From the NCBI GenBank assembly GCA_013138755.1, contig WTCC01000229.1, positions 1 through 8,224 of the forward strand: DNA of 8,224 bases, written 5' to 3'. Of this stretch, positions 6,349 to 8,224 are shown one piece after another (positions within the stretch are counted from its first letter, which is position 1; each line of letters begins with the position of its first letter). The notes below the pieces were generated by a model. It saw only the letters and a program-made list of their open reading frames with translations, had not been told where the DNA came from and searched no databases. A program made the translations under genes and the position numbers. Source of the DNA: Gammaproteobacteria bacterium. GTDB taxonomy: Bacteria > Pseudomonadota > Gammaproteobacteria > SZUA-229.

Positions 6349-7125
6349 GTGTTAGTTGATTCACATTGCCATCTCGACTGTATCGACCTGGCAGAATTTG
6401 ATAACAAGTTTGATAATCTGATCACGCACACGCTCGATGCCGGCGTGGAGCATATGTTATGTGTATCCATCAATCTTAAGGAATATCCTAAAATGTTGGA
6501 AAAGGTAAGAGCCTATCCAACGATTTCCGTGTCTGCAGGTATGCATCCTATGGCAGACGAAACAGATGAATTCTCCATCGAATATTTAACCCAGCTGGCA
6601 ACCGATGATAAGGTTGTTGCCATCGGTGAAACGGGGCTGGATTATTATTACCATAAAGGTAACCCTGTCTGGCAGCAGGAACGATTTCGTGCACACATAC
6701 AAGTTGCAAATAAAGTCGATAAACCGGTAATAATACATACCCGTGATGCGGCTAACGATACTCTGGATATCTTACGGGAAGAAAATGCAGAAAAATGTGG
6801 TGGCGTCATTCATTGCTTTACCGAGACACAAGAGTTTGCCGAACACGCGATGGAGCTGGGGTTCATGATTTCGATATCAGGTATCGTAACGTTTAAAAAT
6901 GCAGATGCCCTAAGAAAAGTTGCCGAATCAATACCCGATGATAAACTGTTGATCGAAACGGATTCTCCCTATCTCGCGCCGATACCACACCGTGGTAAAC
7001 AGAATCAACCGGCATTCGTGCATCATGTAGCAGAAACTCTGGCCGATATAAGAAATACCAGTGTCGAACATATCGCTGAGATATCACGAAATAATTTTTA
7101 TCGTCTGTTTGGTGTGGCAAGCTGA
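6349..7125 (+). CDS. tatD: TatD-family metal-dependent hydrolase (YcfH type)
   Basis: TatD proteins are cytoplasmic two-metal hydrolases of the amidohydrolase superfamily; several have 3'-5' exonuclease or DNase activity. The 258-residue product (E. coli YcfH about 265) carries the whole metal-site set: HxH in DSHCHLD (His6, His8), GETGLDYY (Glu94), IIHTRDA (His130), GGVIHCFTE (His155) and ETDSPYLAP (Asp205). HRGKQNQP (214-221) and the C-terminal NFYRLFG are also typical. The position after holB/pilZ points to the YcfH branch rather than TatD proper, which in E. coli sits with the Tat transport genes; despite the family name no role in Tat export is implied. The exact substrate is not settled for this branch. 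The start is GTG with a good CGGAG site. Confidence 0.93.
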   Translation: MLVDSHCHLDCIDLAEFDNKFDNLITHTLDAGVEHMLCVSINLKEYPKMLEKVRAYPTISVSAGMHPMADETDEFSIEYLTQLATDDKVVAIGETGLDYYYHKGNPVWQQERFRAHIQVANKVDKPVIIHTRDAANDTLDILREENAEKCGGVIHCFTETQEFAEHAMELGFMISISGIVTFKNADALRKVAESIPDDKLLIETDSPYLAPIPHRGKQNQPAFVHHVAETLADIRNTSVEHIAEISRNNFYRLFGVAS

Positions 7126-7131
7126 TCAATC

Positions 7132-8224
7132 ATGGGTACTATCCTTTTTAGTTCTGATTCCAAACAGGCATTGAGAATGTTCAGGCATCTTGTTGCGTTG
7201 CTATCGTTAGTCGTCTTCACCCTGATCTGTGTGCTCTTTTACTCCAATAACTTAATCATCGCAGATGAAGTTACTTTTAGTTATATCCTTTCCTTCTTCT
7301 GGACAGGGATCTTACTGTTTACCATAACATTTCGTTTAGGTCTAAATAAAAAATTTTCAGATCCTAGTCTTACCGTTGCGCAGATTGTGTGGAGTACATC
7401 ATTTCTATTAACCATCACTTATCTGCTAAACGAATCACGTGCGCTAGCATTAATGGCTTATTTTGGCATGTTGAGCTTAGGTTATATTAAATTAAGATTT
7501 CGAGAATTTTTGTCCGTTGCATTGTTTGCTATCCTTGGTTATATACTGATAATTTTGTACCTCTTTGTCTATGAACCCGAACGGATAGACATCAAGCTAG
7601 AGCTACTTCAACTTTTAGCGTTTGTCAGCACGATCGTCGTTATGTTGTTCACTGGTTCAGAAATTTACCGTCTACGTGCGAGAACGATCAGCCAGCGTGA
7701 TGAACTGCAACAGGCCCTCGAGTTAAATAAAACACTGGCGACCACTGATGAATTGACCGGCTTATATAATCGCCGGTATTTCATGGAAAAATTAAACCAG
7801 CAAAAAGCGCTATCAGAGCGTGATGATTCCGATTTTGTCATCTGCTACTGTGATCTGGATCATTTTAAAATGATCAATGACAAATTCGGTCATCATACGG
7901 GTGATATCGTGCTAAAGGAGTTTGCTGATATCTTAAAAACATCGATTCGTGAAATTGATTATGCGGCACGTTTTGGGGGAGAGGAGTTTGTCTGTCTGTT
8001 AGTTAAAACCGACATGGAAAACTCGAAAAAAGTAACAGAGCGTATACGTGAAACGATAGCCAGTTATAATTTTAGTGATATCGCACCTTCATTGCACGCA
8101 ACCGTTTCTATCGGTATAGCTAACTTCAAAGAATTTAATACCATACAGGAAACCCTGATGAGTGCTGACCACAGGATGTACGCTGCTAAACATGGTGGGC
8201 GTAACAAGGTCATCTCTACTGATA
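7132..8224 (+). CDS. Membrane-bound diguanylate cyclase (GGDEF), 3'-truncated by the window edge
   Basis: The product likely makes c-di-GMP from two GTP at the inner membrane. 364 codons are visible without a stop. About six membrane helices occur in the N-terminal half (roughly 17-38, 49-69, 82-100, 101-119, 122-146, 156-177), then a linker helix (about 178-204) and a GGDEF domain from TDELTGLYNRR (205-215). Metal and substrate residues are present: CDLDHFKMIND (240-250) and GHHTGD (253-258). The active site is GGEEF (282-286). An inhibitory I-site RxxD (Arg273-Asp276) lies exactly five residues before it, so the enzyme should be active and product-inhibited. SADHRMYAAKHGGRN near the end shows that the GGDEF domain is nearly complete. 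I cannot name the membrane sensor region or its signal. The ATG at 7132 has no good Shine-Dalgarno; Met16 (7177), with AGG nine bases upstream, would keep all helices and is a possible start. It begins 6 bases after tatD, so co-transcription is likely. Confidence 0.92.
   Translation, partial: MGTILFSSDSKQALRMFRHLVALLSLVVFTLICVLFYSNNLIIADEVTFSYILSFFWTGILLFTITFRLGLNKKFSDPSLTVAQIVWSTSFLLTITYLLNESRALALMAYFGMLSLGYIKLRFREFLSVALFAILGYILIILYLFVYEPERIDIKLELLQLLAFVSTIVVMLFTGSEIYRLRARTISQRDELQQALELNKTLATTDELTGLYNRRYFMEKLNQQKALSERDDSDFVICYCDLDHFKMINDKFGHHTGDIVLKEFADILKTSIREIDYAARFGGEEFVCLLVKTDMENSKKVTERIRETIASYNFSDIAPSLHATVSIGIANFKEFNTIQETLMSADHRMYAAKHGGRNKVISTD

Noticed and set aside
6893..7129. Minus-strand open frame covering the end of tatD
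   Set aside because: It is antisense to the conserved TDSPYLAP metal-site region; I see no ribosome binding site and no family resemblance.
1..8224. Mobile element, CRISPR array, tRNA, toxin-antitoxin or defence system
   Set aside because: I found no transposase, integrase, regularly spaced repeats, tRNA-like folds or unknown small gene pairs. Every gene-sized stretch is explained by a conserved gene.

Overview
The window looks like a stretch of gammaproteobacterial chromosome. All genes lie on the + strand. The order fabF, pabC, mltG, tmk, holB, (pilZ), tatD is a well-known conserved housekeeping cluster of that class. The PilZ protein is the short, canonical type IV pilus form, which also fits that class. 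Base composition is moderate, slightly AT-rich by eye. I see no insertion sequence, tRNA, rRNA, CRISPR array or sign of gene transfer. The species cannot be told from this sequence.

Layout. At the left edge is the 3' two-thirds of fabF (to 845), the elongating ketoacyl-ACP synthase of fatty acid synthesis. A 106-base gap follows. It holds an exact 15-bp tandem duplication whose junction builds a terminator-like hairpin. From 952 a tightly packed run begins: pabB and pabC (p-aminobenzoate for folate, joined by an ATGA overlap), mltG (peptidoglycan lytic transglycosylase, overlapping pabC by 17 bases), tmk (dTMP kinase), holB (delta' subunit of the DNA polymerase III clamp loader) and pilZ (type IV pilus assembly). 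After a 71-base gap with a small hairpin and a weak possible promoter come tatD (ycfH-type metal-dependent hydrolase) and, 6 bases later, a membrane-bound diguanylate cyclase cut by the right edge.

How the genes fit together. The run from pabB to pilZ is probably one operon, with spacings from -17 to +20 bases. It links folate precursor supply, thymidylate phosphorylation (thymidylate synthesis itself uses folate), replication and cell-wall processing. PilZ and the diguanylate cyclase both belong to the sphere of surface motility and c-di-GMP signalling. However, this PilZ lacks the visible c-di-GMP-binding arginine motif, so a direct ligand link between the two is not expected.

I found no previously undescribed system. 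Points that deserve a second look are the duplication-built hairpin before pabB, the PIAGT (no lysine) active-site motif in PabB, the two similar small hairpins on either side of pilZ (one covering its ribosome binding site), and the unnamed six-helix membrane region of the diguanylate cyclase.
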